Positions 24,723-33,701 of a stretch of 54,041 bases of DNA are shown here, piece after piece; positions within the stretch are counted from its first letter, which is position 1, and every line of letters starts with the position of its first letter. The stretch is taken from assembly GCA_050698355.1 (NCBI GenBank), contig JBOHBN010000354.1, positions 1-54,041 on the forward strand, read 5' to 3'. The position numbers were made by a program, and so were the translations under genes. The notes beneath the pieces were generated by a model that searched no databases, was not told the DNA's origin, and saw only the letters and a program-made list of their open reading frames with translations. This stretch comes from JBOHBN01 sp050698355 (GTDB lineage Bacteria; Actinomycetota; Actinomycetes; Streptosporangiales; WHST01).

Positions 24723-25552
24723 CGTGCCTGTCCCTGCCGGGAAGCCGGCTCCGGCGGCGCGGACTCGGGCGTTCCTTTGCGCGCCCGCTGGATGCGCTCG
24801 TACACGTGCGCGCGCAGCTCGGTGAACCGCGGCGCCGAACGTGTCTCGAGCTGGTCGCGTTCGTCGGGCAGGTCGACGGTGAGGTCCTCCATCACTACCG
24901 TCGGCGAGCTCGACAGCACGAGCACCCGCCCGCCGAGGTAGACGGCCTCGTCGATGTCGTGGGTGACGAACAGCACGGTCATGCCGAACCGCTGCCATAC
25001 CGAGCGGATGAGGTCCTCCAGGTCGGCACGCGTCTGCGCGTCGACCGCGGCGAACGGCTCGTCCATCAACAGCACCTGCGGCTGGTACGCGATGGCCCGG
25101 GCGATCGCAACTCGTTGCTGCATCCCGCCGGACAGCTGCCACGGGTACGCGGAGTGCACGTCCTCCAGCCCCACGGCGGTGAGGGCCTCGCTCACCTGTT
25201 CGCGCCGCCTCGCCTTGGGGATCTTCTTCTCCTTCAGCGGCAGCCCGACATTGTCGCCGACTCGCATCCAGGGAAACAGGCTGCGCCCGTACTCCTGGAA
25301 GACCACGGCGAGCTCCGGAGGGGGCGCGGTCACGCGAACATCGCCGAGGCGGATCTCGCCACCGGTGGCCGGGAGCAGTCCACCTATGCACCGCAGCAGC
25401 GTGGTCTTGCCGCAGCCCGACGGGCCCACTAGGCAGACGAACTCGCCGCTGCCGACTGAGAAGGTCAGGTTACCCACCGCCTCGACGCTGCGGCCGTCGC
25501 CGGCGTAGACCTTGCGCAGTCCGCGTACGTCGAGCACCGTCGTACCGGTCAT
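24719..25552 (-). CDS. NitT/TauT-type ABC transporter ATPase
   Basis: A 277-residue ATPase from ATG 25552 (ATGA overlap with the permease). Walker A is GPSGCGKTT, the Q-loop is VVFQEYGRSLFPWM, the signature is LSGGMQQRV, Walker B is VLLMDEPFAAVD, and the H-loop is LFVTHDIDEAVYLG. This is the SsuB/TauB/NrtD pattern. It energises the two adjacent permeases. A longer upstream frame to 25678 reads into the permease gene and is not used. Confidence 0.9.
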   Translation of the reverse strand: MTGTTVLDVRGLRKVYAGDGRSVEAVGNLTFSVGSGEFVCLVGPSGCGKTTLLRCIGGLLPATGGEIRLGDVRVTAPPPELAVVFQEYGRSLFPWMRVGDNVGLPLKEKKIPKARRREQVSEALTAVGLEDVHSAYPWQLSGGMQQRVAIARAIAYQPQVLLMDEPFAAVDAQTRADLEDLIRSVWQRFGMTVLFVTHDIDEAVYLGGRVLVLSSSPTVVMEDLTVDLPDERDQLETRSAPRFTELRAHVYERIQRARKGTPESAPPEPASRQGQAR

Positions 25553-26331
25553 CCGGTCGCTCCCTCCCGCTGTACGCGTCGTTGCCCGTGGTACCAGTCC
25601 AGAACGTGGCTCTCGATGTAGCGCAGCAACATGGTGAGAACGAAGCCGAGCACGCCGAGCAGGAGGATGCCCGTCCACATCTCCGGCACGGCGAAGCTGC
25701 GTTGGAACTGCACGATCGTGAAGCCCAGCCCGCTGCTGCTCGCGAACATCTCGCTGATCACCATGAGAATGATGCCGACGGAAAGGGCCTGGCGCAGTCC
25801 GGCGATGATCTGCGGGCTCGCCGACCGCAGTACGAAGTGGCGCAACCGCGCGATCCCGCCGATCCCGTACGTGCTGCAGGTGTCACCGAGGACGGGATCG
25901 GCGGCGCGCACTCCCTCGATGGTGTTCAGCAGGACCGGCCAGATGCAGCCGGAAACGATGACGAGCACCTTCATCGTGTCGCCGATGCCGGCGAACAGCA
26001 TGAGCACCGGGACGAGCACCGGAGGCGGGATCGCGCGGACGAACTCCAGCACCGGCTCCACGAACGCGCGCAACCGCCGGGACAGGCCGATCGGCACGCC
26101 GATGCCCACGCCGAGCACGGTCGCGGCGACGAGGCCGCCGAGCAGGCGGAGCACGCTGGGCAGCGCGTCCTGGGTGGCTCGGGGCCCGAACCACACATCA
26201 CCGAACGTCGTCGCCACGGTGTCGGGCGTGGGTACGTAGTAGTTGCCCGCTTGCGCGCTCCACAGCCACCACAGGCCGATGAGCACGAGTGGCAAGCCCA
26301 GCACCCGCGTGGCCTCGCGTACGAACCTCAT
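25549..26331 (-). CDS. NitT/TauT-type ABC transporter permease 2
   Basis: A 260-residue SsuC/TauC-like permease with about six membrane segments. Its cytoplasmic EAA-like loop is the region ending SASPQIIAGLRQALSVG. Other family marks are YYVPTPDTVATT near the N-terminus and EFVRAIPPPVLVPV. It overlaps the upstream permease by four bases and the ATPase by four. Together with permease 1 it forms a heterodimeric channel. Confidence 0.88.
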   Translation of the reverse strand: MRFVREATRVLGLPLVLIGLWWLWSAQAGNYYVPTPDTVATTFGDVWFGPRATQDALPSVLRLLGGLVAATVLGVGIGVPIGLSRRLRAFVEPVLEFVRAIPPPVLVPVLMLFAGIGDTMKVLVIVSGCIWPVLLNTIEGVRAADPVLGDTCSTYGIGGIARLRHFVLRSASPQIIAGLRQALSVGIILMVISEMFASSSGLGFTIVQFQRSFAVPEMWTGILLLGVLGFVLTMLLRYIESHVLDWYHGQRRVQREGATG

Positions 26332-27113
26332 ATGCTTGCCTCACCGCGAACCGAGGTGTGCCAGGACAGCAGTCTCCGCTCGAGCAGGCGTACACCGACG
26401 TTCACCGCGACGCCGAGCAGGCCGGTGGTGAGCACGAGCGCGTAGACCAGCGGCACCGCGTGGCTGCTCTGCGCGACCGCGATCTGCTGGCCGAGGCCGG
26501 GACTGCCTATGACCAGCTCCGCGGTGACCGCCAGGATCAAGGCGACGGCGGCGGCCAGGCGTAAGCCGGTCATGACATAGGGGAGCGCGGTGGGCCAGGT
26601 CACGTACCGAATGCGCGCCCACCGCGAGAACCCGTACGATCGCGCGGTCTCGTCCGCGACAGGGTCGATGTCGGCGACGCCGTACAGCACCTGGATCAGC
26701 ACCTGCCAGAACGCGGCGTAGACGACGAGGACGAGCGTCGAGCGGATGTCGGTGCCGAAGAGCAGTACGGCCAGGGGAATCAGGGCCACGGACGGGATCG
26801 GGCGCAGGAACTCGATCGTCGACGACGTCAGCCGGCGCAGCAGCGGCACGCTGCCGATGATGATCCCGAGGACGAGACCGCCCACGAACGCGATCAGTAG
26901 CCCGAGCGCCCAGCCCTGTACCGTCTCGCCGACCGCGGCCCAGAACGCGCCCTCGTCGAGCTGACCGCCCAACGTACGCAGGATCGTGCTCGTCGGCGGG
27001 AGGAAGCGCGGCGACACGAGCCCCACTCGCGGCACCACCTCCAGCAGGGCGAGGAACACCGCAAAGCCGAGCGCGCCGAGCACCGGCGCGCGGTAGCTTC
27101 GCGGAGCGGTCAC
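26328..27113 (-). CDS. NitT/TauT-type ABC transporter permease 1
   Basis: A 261-residue permease from GTG 27113 (GTGA overlap with the binding-protein stop). Typical blocks: FLPPTSTILRTLGG, IEFLRPIPSVALIPLAVLLF, and the EAA-like loop TWPTALPYVMTGLRLAAAVA. About six membrane segments. It is paralogous to permease 2. Confidence 0.88.
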   Translation of the reverse strand: MTAPRSYRAPVLGALGFAVFLALLEVVPRVGLVSPRFLPPTSTILRTLGGQLDEGAFWAAVGETVQGWALGLLIAFVGGLVLGIIIGSVPLLRRLTSSTIEFLRPIPSVALIPLAVLLFGTDIRSTLVLVVYAAFWQVLIQVLYGVADIDPVADETARSYGFSRWARIRYVTWPTALPYVMTGLRLAAAVALILAVTAELVIGSPGLGQQIAVAQSSHAVPLVYALVLTTGLLGVAVNVGVRLLERRLLSWHTSVRGEASI

Positions 27114-28123
27114 GACGAGGGCAGCAGCGCGTCGAGGTCGGGCTTCTTCTTGATGAGCCCGTCGTGCACCATGAGGTCGGCCAGAGTGTGCACCGACTTC
27201 GTGTTCACCTTCGACGGGAATGCCGGCAGGGTGATCTTCTTGGCGGTCCCGCGCTTGATCTTGGTATAGGTGCCCAGCACTTCCCGGACCTTGCCCGGGT
27301 GGTCGTGCGCGTACGCGAGCGACTTGCGGATGGCCGCCGTGAACCGCTTGACGAGGTCGGGGTCCTTCTTGATGGTCTGTTCCGAGGTGAAGTACGTCGC
27401 GACGGTCATGTCCGGCGCGGCATCGACCATGTTCCACGCGATCGGCCGGGCTCCTTGCTGGCGTGCGACCGTCAGGAACGGTTCGACCACCCAGGCGGCG
27501 TCGATCCGATGCTTGGCAAGCGCGGCGGGCATGTCAGGAAAGCCCATCTCCACGAATTTCACCTTGGACGCGTCACCGCCCGCCTTGCGGATCGAGGCGC
27601 GCACTGTCGTGTCCCCGACATTGCGCAGGTTGTTCACCGACACTTTCTTGCCTGCGAGGTCCTTGGCCGTCGTGATGTCGCTTCCCTTGGGCACGACGAC
27701 CGCGCTGAAGTCCTTACCCTGCTTGCCAGTGGAGGCATCACCGTTCGCGAGCATCTTGAGCGGCAACCCCTTGGAGCGCGCGATGATCAGCGATACGACG
27801 TTGCCGAACGCGAACTGGAACTGCCCGCTGACTACGCCAGGGATGGCGGCCGCCCCACCGGACTCGGGTTGGAGCTTCACCTTGATGTGCTTGGCCTTGA
27901 AGAAACCCTGCTGCTTGCCCAGGTAGATCGGCGCGACATCGACGATCGGGATGACTCCCGCCGTCACGCTGTCGATTCCACCAGAATTGCTCGAGCTGTT
28001 CGAGGAACCGCAGGCAGCGAGGCCCGCCACCACCACCGCGGAGGCGAGCGCGGCACCGAAGCGGCGCGTACGTCGCCGGCGCCGGCCGAACGCGAGCAGT
28101 TCGCATGGTGAACTAGCGGTCAC
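27110..28123 (-). CDS. NitT/TauT-type substrate-binding lipoprotein, first copy
   Basis: A 337-residue precursor; GTG 28123 is chosen because it precedes an Arg-rich signal (GRRRRRTRR) and a lipobox (VVVAGLAAC), but no good ribosome site is seen, so the message may be leaderless. The mature part has TAGVIPIVDVAPIYLGKQQG, IPGVVSGQFQFAFGN, ITTAKDLAGKKVSVN and FVEMGFPDMPAALAKHRIDA. It heads the minus-strand operon. NitT/TauT systems are known to import sulfonates, nitrate and, in rhodococci, phthalate, so an aromatic carboxylate fits this operon. Confidence 0.88.
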   Translation of the reverse strand: MTASSPCELLAFGRRRRRTRRFGAALASAVVVAGLAACGSSNSSSNSGGIDSVTAGVIPIVDVAPIYLGKQQGFFKAKHIKVKLQPESGGAAAIPGVVSGQFQFAFGNVVSLIIARSKGLPLKMLANGDASTGKQGKDFSAVVVPKGSDITTAKDLAGKKVSVNNLRNVGDTTVRASIRKAGGDASKVKFVEMGFPDMPAALAKHRIDAAWVVEPFLTVARQQGARPIAWNMVDAAPDMTVATYFTSEQTIKKDPDLVKRFTAAIRKSLAYAHDHPGKVREVLGTYTKIKRGTAKKITLPAFPSKVNTKSVHTLADLMVHDGLIKKKPDLDALLPSS

Positions 28124-28276
28124 ATGATGAACGTAACGCCGACTTGTGCACCGGTCAACGGTCCGCACGGGCGGTATCCTTCGTTGACGACCGATCTTCG
28201 AATGGTGTTGAATGTACGTTATAAGTACCTGCGTGCGTATGGCGAACGTACGTAGAGAGCTCGGGGGAGGGCCCAG
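28124..28276. promoter_or_regulatory. Divergent control region between the transporter operon and the pca operon
   Basis: This 153-base gap must hold both promoters. It contains GTACGTTATAAGTAC (28214-28228), whose core AC-x-TTATAA-x-GT is a dyad, and a second GTACGT-rich element at 28244-28253. An IclR-type regulator encoded at the end of the pca operon is the likely ligand. No convincing -35/-10 pair was found. A GGGGGAGGG ribosome site for pcaI is at 28263-28271. Confidence 0.5.
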
Positions 28277-29107
28277 TTGAGCCGGATCGTCACGTTGCCG
28301 GAGGCGATCGCCGAACTCGTCAGCGACGGCGACTGCGTGGCGATGGAGGGCTTCACCCATCTCATCCCGTTCGCCGCCGGGCACGAGATCATCCGGCAGC
28401 GCCGGCGCGATCTCGTACTCGCGCGCATGACGCCCGACCTCATCTACGACCAGCTGATCGGTGCGGGCTGCGCGCGCAAGCTCATCTTCTCCTGGGGCGG
28501 GAACCCGGGTGTCGGCTCGCTGCACAGGTTCCGCGACGCGGTGCAGAACGGCTGGCCGGTGCCGCTCGAGATCGAGGAGCACAGCCATGCCGGCCTGGCG
28601 AACCGGTACGTGGCCGGGGCGTCCGGCCTGCCGTTCGCGGTCCTGCGGGGTTACTCGGGTACGGACCTGGTGCGCGAGACCGAGACCATCAAGGCGATCA
28701 CCTGCCCGTTCACCGGAGAGGTGCTGACCGCCGTGCCCGCACTCCGGCCGGACGCGGGGGTAGTGCACGCGCAGCGCGCCGACCGCGCCGGGAACGTGCA
28801 GATGTGGGGCATCACCGGAGTCCAGAAGGAAGCAGTGCTCGCCGCACGGCGCTCGCTCGTGACCGTCGAGGAGGTCGTCGACGAGCTCGAGCCGCGACCG
28901 GACGCGATCGTGCTGCCGACCTGGGCGCTCGATCTCGTCGCCGAAGTGCCCGGCGGAGCCCACCCGTCGTACGCGCAGGGCTACTCGGTTCGCGACAACG
29001 CGGCGTACCAGGCGTGGGACACGATCAGCCGCGACCGTACGAAGTTCACCGAGTGGCTCGACCGCGAGATCGGTGTGGCGGCAATGCGAGGGGTCGAGCA
29101 GCGATGA
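28277..29107 (+). CDS. pcaI: 3-Oxoadipate CoA-transferase subunit A
   Basis: A 276-residue subunit from TTG 28277, with GGGGGAGGG six bases upstream. Blocks: DGDCVAMEGFTHLIPFAAG, the glycine-rich KLIFSWGGNPGVGSLHRF, NRYVAGASGLPFAVLRGY and VHAQRADRAGNVQMWG. It is of the long actinobacterial PcaI/GctA-like type. With PcaJ it transfers CoA from succinyl-CoA to 3-oxoadipate, the penultimate step of the beta-ketoadipate pathway. ATGA overlap with pcaJ. A glutaconate-type CoA-transferase is the alternative family label, but the pca context decides. Confidence 0.86.
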   Translation: MSRIVTLPEAIAELVSDGDCVAMEGFTHLIPFAAGHEIIRQRRRDLVLARMTPDLIYDQLIGAGCARKLIFSWGGNPGVGSLHRFRDAVQNGWPVPLEIEEHSHAGLANRYVAGASGLPFAVLRGYSGTDLVRETETIKAITCPFTGEVLTAVPALRPDAGVVHAQRADRAGNVQMWGITGVQKEAVLAARRSLVTVEEVVDELEPRPDAIVLPTWALDLVAEVPGGAHPSYAQGYSVRDNAAYQAWDTISRDRTKFTEWLDREIGVAAMRGVEQR

Positions 29108-29886
29108 CAATGACCACCGAGTGGACCTGGACGACCGCCGAGATGATGACCGTCGCCGCCGCGCGCGAGCTGCCCGACGGGGCGGTGTGCTTCGTCGGCA
29201 TCGGCCTGCCGAGCACGGCGGCGAACCTCGCCCGCCGCATCCACGCGCCCAACCTCGTGCTGGTGTACGAGTCGGGCACGCTCGGCGCGAAGCCGGGCAA
29301 GCTGCCGCTGTCCATCGGCGACGGGATGCTCGCCGACACCGCCGACGCGGTGGTCGGCGTCCCCGAGGTCTTCAACTACTGGCTGCAGCCCGGCCGCGTC
29401 GACATCGGTTTCCTCGGCGCCGCCCAGATCGACCGGTACGCCAATATCAACACGACGGTCATCGGCGACGACTACCGGAATCCGAAGGTGCGACTGCCGG
29501 GTGCCGGGGGAGCGCCGGAGATCGCCGCGTCCTGCAGGGAGTCGATGGTGGTGGTCCCGCACGGGACCCGGACGTTCGTGGAGTCGGTCGACTTCGTCAC
29601 GTCCGTGGGGTTCGGCTCCGGGCCGGGGGACAGGGAACGATTGGGCCTTACCGGTGCCGGCCCGCGTACGGTGATCACCGACCTCGGCGTGCTCGAACCG
29701 GACCCCGAGTCGTGCGAGCTGACCTTGACCCGGTTGCATCCGGGCGTCACCGTGGAACAGGCTCGGGCGGCGACGGGCTGGCCGCTCGCGGTGGCGGAAC
29801 GCGTGGAGACCACCGCGGAGCCGACCGACCAGGAGCTGGACGTGTTGCGCACGCTGGAGGCCACCAAAGGGGGTGCGGGCTCATGA
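29104..29886 (+). CDS. pcaJ: 3-Oxoadipate CoA-transferase subunit B
   Basis: A 260-residue subunit from ATG 29104. The catalytic glutamate lies in LVLVYESGTLGAKPG, which forms the covalent CoA thioester. Other blocks: DGAVCFVGIGLPSTAANLAR, VDIGFLGAAQIDRYANINTT and HGTRTFVESVDFVTSVGFG. Coupled by 4-base overlaps to both pcaI and pcaH. Confidence 0.87.
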   Translation: MTMTTEWTWTTAEMMTVAAARELPDGAVCFVGIGLPSTAANLARRIHAPNLVLVYESGTLGAKPGKLPLSIGDGMLADTADAVVGVPEVFNYWLQPGRVDIGFLGAAQIDRYANINTTVIGDDYRNPKVRLPGAGGAPEIAASCRESMVVVPHGTRTFVESVDFVTSVGFGSGPGDRERLGLTGAGPRTVITDLGVLEPDPESCELTLTRLHPGVTVEQARAATGWPLAVAERVETTAEPTDQELDVLRTLEATKGGAGS

Positions 29887-30620
29887 GCGAGGAACTACTG
29901 AACGAGCCGGCGCGGCTTCCGCGGTACCCGGCGCCCGGCGAGGTACACCCGCCGCACGACTACCCCGACTACCGGTCCACCAGGCTGCGGGCGCCGTCGC
30001 GGCCGCTGCACCTGTTGCCGCAACGGCTCACCGAGGTTACCGGGCCACTGTTCGGCGAGGATCGGCTCGGTGAGTACGACAACGACCTGACCCGCCACCA
30101 TCCGGGGGAGCCGCAGGGACAGCGGATCATCGTGTACGGCCGGGTGCTGGAGGAGGGCGGCCGACCCGTCCCGGACACGCTCATCGAGGTCTGGCAGGCC
30201 AACGCCGCCGGCCGCTACCGACACGCCGTCGACAACTGGCCGGCGCCACTCGACCCGAACTTCACCGGCATCGGTCGTACGCTCACCGGCGCCGACGGCA
30301 CGTACCGGTTCACCACGATCAGGCCGGGTGCGTACCCGTGGCGCAACCACGACAACGCCTGGCGGCCCGCGCACATCCACTTCTCGCTGTTCGGCAGGGC
30401 GTTCACCCAGCGCCTCGTCACGCAGATGTACTTTCCAGGCGACCCGCTGTTCTTCCAGGACCCCATCTTCAACTCCGTGCCCGATCCCGAGGTCCGCGAC
30501 CGGATGATCTCGCAGTTCGTGCTGGAGGAGACCAGGCCGGAGTGGGCGCTCGCGTTCCACTTCGACATCGTGCTGCGCGGTCGGGGGAGCACGCCGTTCG
30601 AGGAGCTTGGACGACGATGA
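29883..30620 (+). CDS. pcaH: Protocatechuate 3,4-dioxygenase beta subunit
   Basis: A 245-residue intradiol dioxygenase subunit from ATG 29883. It carries the iron site: tyrosine in AAGRYRHAVDNW, a second tyrosine exactly 39 residues later in RPGAYPWRN, and the two histidines in RPAHIHFSLFG 13 and 15 residues further. These spacings match Y408, Y447, H460 and H462 of the Pseudomonas enzyme. It opens protocatechuate between the two hydroxyls to 3-carboxy-cis,cis-muconate together with PcaG. Confidence 0.94.
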   Translation: MSEELLNEPARLPRYPAPGEVHPPHDYPDYRSTRLRAPSRPLHLLPQRLTEVTGPLFGEDRLGEYDNDLTRHHPGEPQGQRIIVYGRVLEEGGRPVPDTLIEVWQANAAGRYRHAVDNWPAPLDPNFTGIGRTLTGADGTYRFTTIRPGAYPWRNHDNAWRPAHIHFSLFGRAFTQRLVTQMYFPGDPLFFQDPIFNSVPDPEVRDRMISQFVLEETRPEWALAFHFDIVLRGRGSTPFEELGRR

Positions 30621-31177
30621 CTGACGCGCTGGGCCTAACGCCGTCGCAGACGGTCGGGCCGTTCCTGCACCTCGGCCTGCCCTGGCCGGACGGTCCGTAC
30701 GTCGTGCCCGCCGACGCACCCGATGCGGTACGGATCCACGGCCGGTTGCTGGACGGCGCGGGCGAGCCGGTGCCCGACGGGCTGATCGAGACCTGGCAGG
30801 CAGACCCGGACGGGCGGTTCGCGCACCCCGATGACCCGCGCGGCGCGTACGCGGCAACGCTCCCGGGCTTTCCCGCGTTCGGCCGCTGCGCCACCGATGG
30901 CGAGGGCCGCTACGCGATCCACACGATCAAGCCGGGGCCGGTGGGCGACGGGCAGGCACCGCACATCGACGTGACCGTGCTCGCCCGCGGCCTGCTCGAC
31001 CGGCTGGTGACGCGCATCTACTTCCCCGACGAGCAGGACGCGAACGCCGCCGACCCGGTACTGGGCGGGATCGAGCCGTACCGGCGCGGCAGCCTCGTGG
31101 CTGTCCGCGACGGTGACGCGCTGCGCTTCGACATCCGGTTGCAGGGAGACGATGAGACAGTATTCTTCGCCGTCTGA
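30617..31177 (+). CDS. pcaG: Protocatechuate 3,4-dioxygenase alpha subunit
   Basis: A 186-residue subunit from ATG 30617 (ATGA overlap). It has the same fold as PcaH: LTPSQTVGPFLHLGLPWPDG at the N-terminus, LIETWQADPDGRFAHPDDPR, then IKPGPVGDGQAPHIDVTVLA. The tyrosine and one histidine ligand positions are altered, as expected of the non-catalytic alpha subunit. It contributes to the active-site pocket. Confidence 0.93.
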   Translation: MTDALGLTPSQTVGPFLHLGLPWPDGPYVVPADAPDAVRIHGRLLDGAGEPVPDGLIETWQADPDGRFAHPDDPRGAYAATLPGFPAFGRCATDGEGRYAIHTIKPGPVGDGQAPHIDVTVLARGLLDRLVTRIYFPDEQDANAADPVLGGIEPYRRGSLVAVRDGDALRFDIRLQGDDETVFFAV

Positions 31178-32525
31178 CCGTGCGCCGTACGGCGGTCTCC
31201 TCGACCAGCTGTCCGGCGACGCCGAGGTCGACAGGGAGCTGTCCGACGCGGGCTGGCTGCAGGCGCTACTCGACGTCGAGGCGGCGCTCGTGCGCGCGCA
31301 GGCGTCGACGGGCATGGTCGCCGCGGGCGACGTGGTGGAACAGGTTGACCGGGCGTGCCGCGCGGACGCGTACGACCCTGCCGAGATCGGCCGTGCCGCG
31401 CTGGCGGCGGGCAACCCGGTGGTGCCGCTGGTACGCGAGCTCGAGTCGCGGGTGCCCGAGGCGGCGCGGCCGTACATCCATCGCGGCGCGACGAGCCAGG
31501 ACGTGCTGGACACCGCCGTGGTGCTGCTGTGCGGGCGTTCGCTGCAACCGCTCCTCGCGCGGCTCGACGCGTGTTGCGACGCGATGGCGGCGCTGGCGGA
31601 CGCCCACCGGGCGACGCCGATGCCCGCCCGCACACTGCTGCAGCAGGCGCTGCCCACGACGTTCGGGCTGGTGACGGCCGGCTGGCTGGCGGCCGTCTCC
31701 GACGCGCGTGACGAGCTCTCCCGTACGGCCGGCCGGCTACGGCTGCAGTTCGGCGGAGCGGCCGGCACGCTCGCCTCGCTCGGCGACCAGGGCTTACTGG
31801 TCATTGCCGCGCTGTCCCGTGAGCTCGGCCTGCCGCAGCCGGTGCTGCCCTGGGACACCGACAGGCAGCGGATTGTCGGGTTCGGGTCGAGCCTCGGCAC
31901 CGTGCTGGGCGCGCTCGGCAAGGTCGCGACCGACATCGCCCTGCTCGCGCAGACCGAGGTCGGCGAGGTACGCGAGGGGGCGGCCGGCGGACGCGGCGGC
32001 TCGTCCACGCTGCCGCACAAGCAGAACCCGGTCGGCTCGGTGCTCGCGAGGGCCGCGGCGGCGCGCGCGCCGGGATTGGTCGCGACCCTCGCCGGCTGCA
32101 TGGTCCAGGAACACCAGCGCGCCGCGGGCGCCTGGCACGCCGAGTGGGAGCCGCTGCGCGAGCTGCTCCACCTGGCGGGCGGCGCCGCCGGCAACGTGCA
32201 GGCCGCGCTCGACGGGCTGCAGGTCGACACCGAACAGATGCGCGCGAACCTCGACCGCACCGGCGGGCTGTTGCTCGCCGAGGCGGTCACGGCCAGGCTT
32301 GGGCCGTCACTCGGCCGGCAGGCGGCGCACGACCTCGTCCAGCATCTCTCTCGCGACGCCGCCGCGCGGGGCGTGCCGTTCCGCGACGTGCTGCTCGACG
32401 ACGAGCGGGTACGCGAACACCTGGGCGAGGCGGGCGTCGACGCGGCGCTCGATCCCGCCGCGTACCTCGGTTCCGCAGATGCCTTCGTCGACCGTGCACT
32501 CGCCGCCTACCGGGAACGCTCATGA
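31152..32525 (+). CDS. pcaB: 3-Carboxy-cis,cis-muconate cycloisomerase
   Basis: A 457-residue member of the fumarase/aspartase superfamily. The signature GGSSTLPHKQNPVGS, PYIHRGATSQDVLDTAVVL, and ARTLLQQALPTTFG are characteristic. It lactonises carboxymuconate to 4-carboxymuconolactone. ATG 31152 lies inside the end of pcaG (26-base overlap) with AGGGAG close upstream; no better start exists before the conserved region. ATGA overlap with pcaDC follows. Confidence 0.92.
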   Translation: MRQYSSPSDRAPYGGLLDQLSGDAEVDRELSDAGWLQALLDVEAALVRAQASTGMVAAGDVVEQVDRACRADAYDPAEIGRAALAAGNPVVPLVRELESRVPEAARPYIHRGATSQDVLDTAVVLLCGRSLQPLLARLDACCDAMAALADAHRATPMPARTLLQQALPTTFGLVTAGWLAAVSDARDELSRTAGRLRLQFGGAAGTLASLGDQGLLVIAALSRELGLPQPVLPWDTDRQRIVGFGSSLGTVLGALGKVATDIALLAQTEVGEVREGAAGGRGGSSTLPHKQNPVGSVLARAAAARAPGLVATLAGCMVQEHQRAAGAWHAEWEPLRELLHLAGGAAGNVQAALDGLQVDTEQMRANLDRTGGLLLAEAVTARLGPSLGRQAAHDLVQHLSRDAAARGVPFRDVLLDDERVREHLGEAGVDAALDPAAYLGSADAFVDRALAAYRERS

Positions 32526-33676
32526 CGCCGCTTTCGGTGGCGTTGTACGACGAGCGCGGGCCGGCGGACGGTCCCGTGCTCGTGCTGGGTCCGTCGCTGG
32601 GTACGACGGCGCGGCTGTGGCAGCCGCAGCTCGGCGCGCTCGCGCGCACCCACCGCGTCATCCGCTACGACTATCCCGGGCACGGTGGCGTGCCGTCGGC
32701 GCCGGGTCCGTACACGATCGGCGACCTCGGCCGTTCGGTGCTCGCGCTGCTCGACGGGCTGGGCGTCGACCGGTTCTCCTACGCCGGCGTATCGGTCGGC
32801 GGCATGGTCGGCATGTGGCTCGCCTCCGAGGTGCCCGAGCGCGTGGAGCGGCTCGCGTTGGTGTGCACCTCACCGCTGCTCGGCCCGCCGGGGAAATGGC
32901 ACGACCGGGCCGCGGCCGTCCGTACGAACGGCATGGAGGCGATCGCCGAGACGGTTGCCGGCTGGTTCACGCCAGGTTTCGCGGTGCGTCGGCCGGAAGT
33001 GGTCGCCGCTTACCGGGGCATGCTCGCCGACGCCGAGCCGGAGGGGTACGCCGGCTGCTGCGAGGCGATCGCTGCGATGGACCTGCGTGACCGGCTGAGT
33101 TCGATCACCGCGCCGACCCTCGTCGTTGCGGGCGCGGACGACCATGCCACGCCGCCGGAAGACGCGGAGGGGATCGTCGAACGGGTGTCCGGCGCGCGCC
33201 TGGAGGTCGTACCGGAGGCCGCTCACCTGGCGAATGTCGAGCAGCCCGAAACGCTCCGCCGCCTGCTCGCCGCTCACCTGGACGCCGCCCGCCGCGACGA
33301 CGACCGCCACCGGCGCGGCATGGCAGTGCGCCGCGACGTCCTCGGTGCCACGCACGTGGACGACGCGGTCGCGCGCACCGACGCGTTCACCGCTGACTTC
33401 CAGGACCTCATCACCAGGTACGCGTGGGGCGACCTGTGGAGCCGCGAGGAGCTCGACCACAAGACGCGCAGCCTCGTGACGCTGGCGCTCCTCGCCGCGC
33501 TCGGACACGACGACGAGGTCGCTATGCACGTACGGGCGGCCGTGCGCAACGGGCTGGGGGCGGAGCAGATCCGTGAGGCGCTCCTGCACGTCGCGGTGTA
33601 CGCGGGAGTGCCGGCCGCGAACACCGCGTTCCGGATCGCCCAGCGCGTGCTCAAGGAGACCAGGGACAATGACTAG
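32522..33676 (+). CDS. pcaL: Fused 3-oxoadipate enol-lactonase / 4-carboxymuconolactone decarboxylase
   Basis: A 384-residue fusion. Residues 1-255 are an alpha/beta hydrolase: the serine nucleophile is in YAGVSVGGMVGM, an acid in LVVAGADDHATP and the histidine in VPEAAHLANVEQP. Residues 262-384 are a CMD domain (RRDVLGATHVDDAVARTD, YAWGDLWSREELDHKTRS, HVRAAVRNGLGAEQIREALL). The order is D then C, as in other actinobacterial PcaL proteins; the reaction order is decarboxylation first, then lactone hydrolysis to 3-oxoadipate. Confidence 0.93.
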   Translation: MTPLSVALYDERGPADGPVLVLGPSLGTTARLWQPQLGALARTHRVIRYDYPGHGGVPSAPGPYTIGDLGRSVLALLDGLGVDRFSYAGVSVGGMVGMWLASEVPERVERLALVCTSPLLGPPGKWHDRAAAVRTNGMEAIAETVAGWFTPGFAVRRPEVVAAYRGMLADAEPEGYAGCCEAIAAMDLRDRLSSITAPTLVVAGADDHATPPEDAEGIVERVSGARLEVVPEAAHLANVEQPETLRRLLAAHLDAARRDDDRHRRGMAVRRDVLGATHVDDAVARTDAFTADFQDLITRYAWGDLWSREELDHKTRSLVTLALLAALGHDDEVAMHVRAAVRNGLGAEQIREALLHVAVYAGVPAANTAFRIAQRVLKETRDND

Positions 33677-33701
33677 CGGTCGACGAGGAGAGGAGTCCCG
33701 G

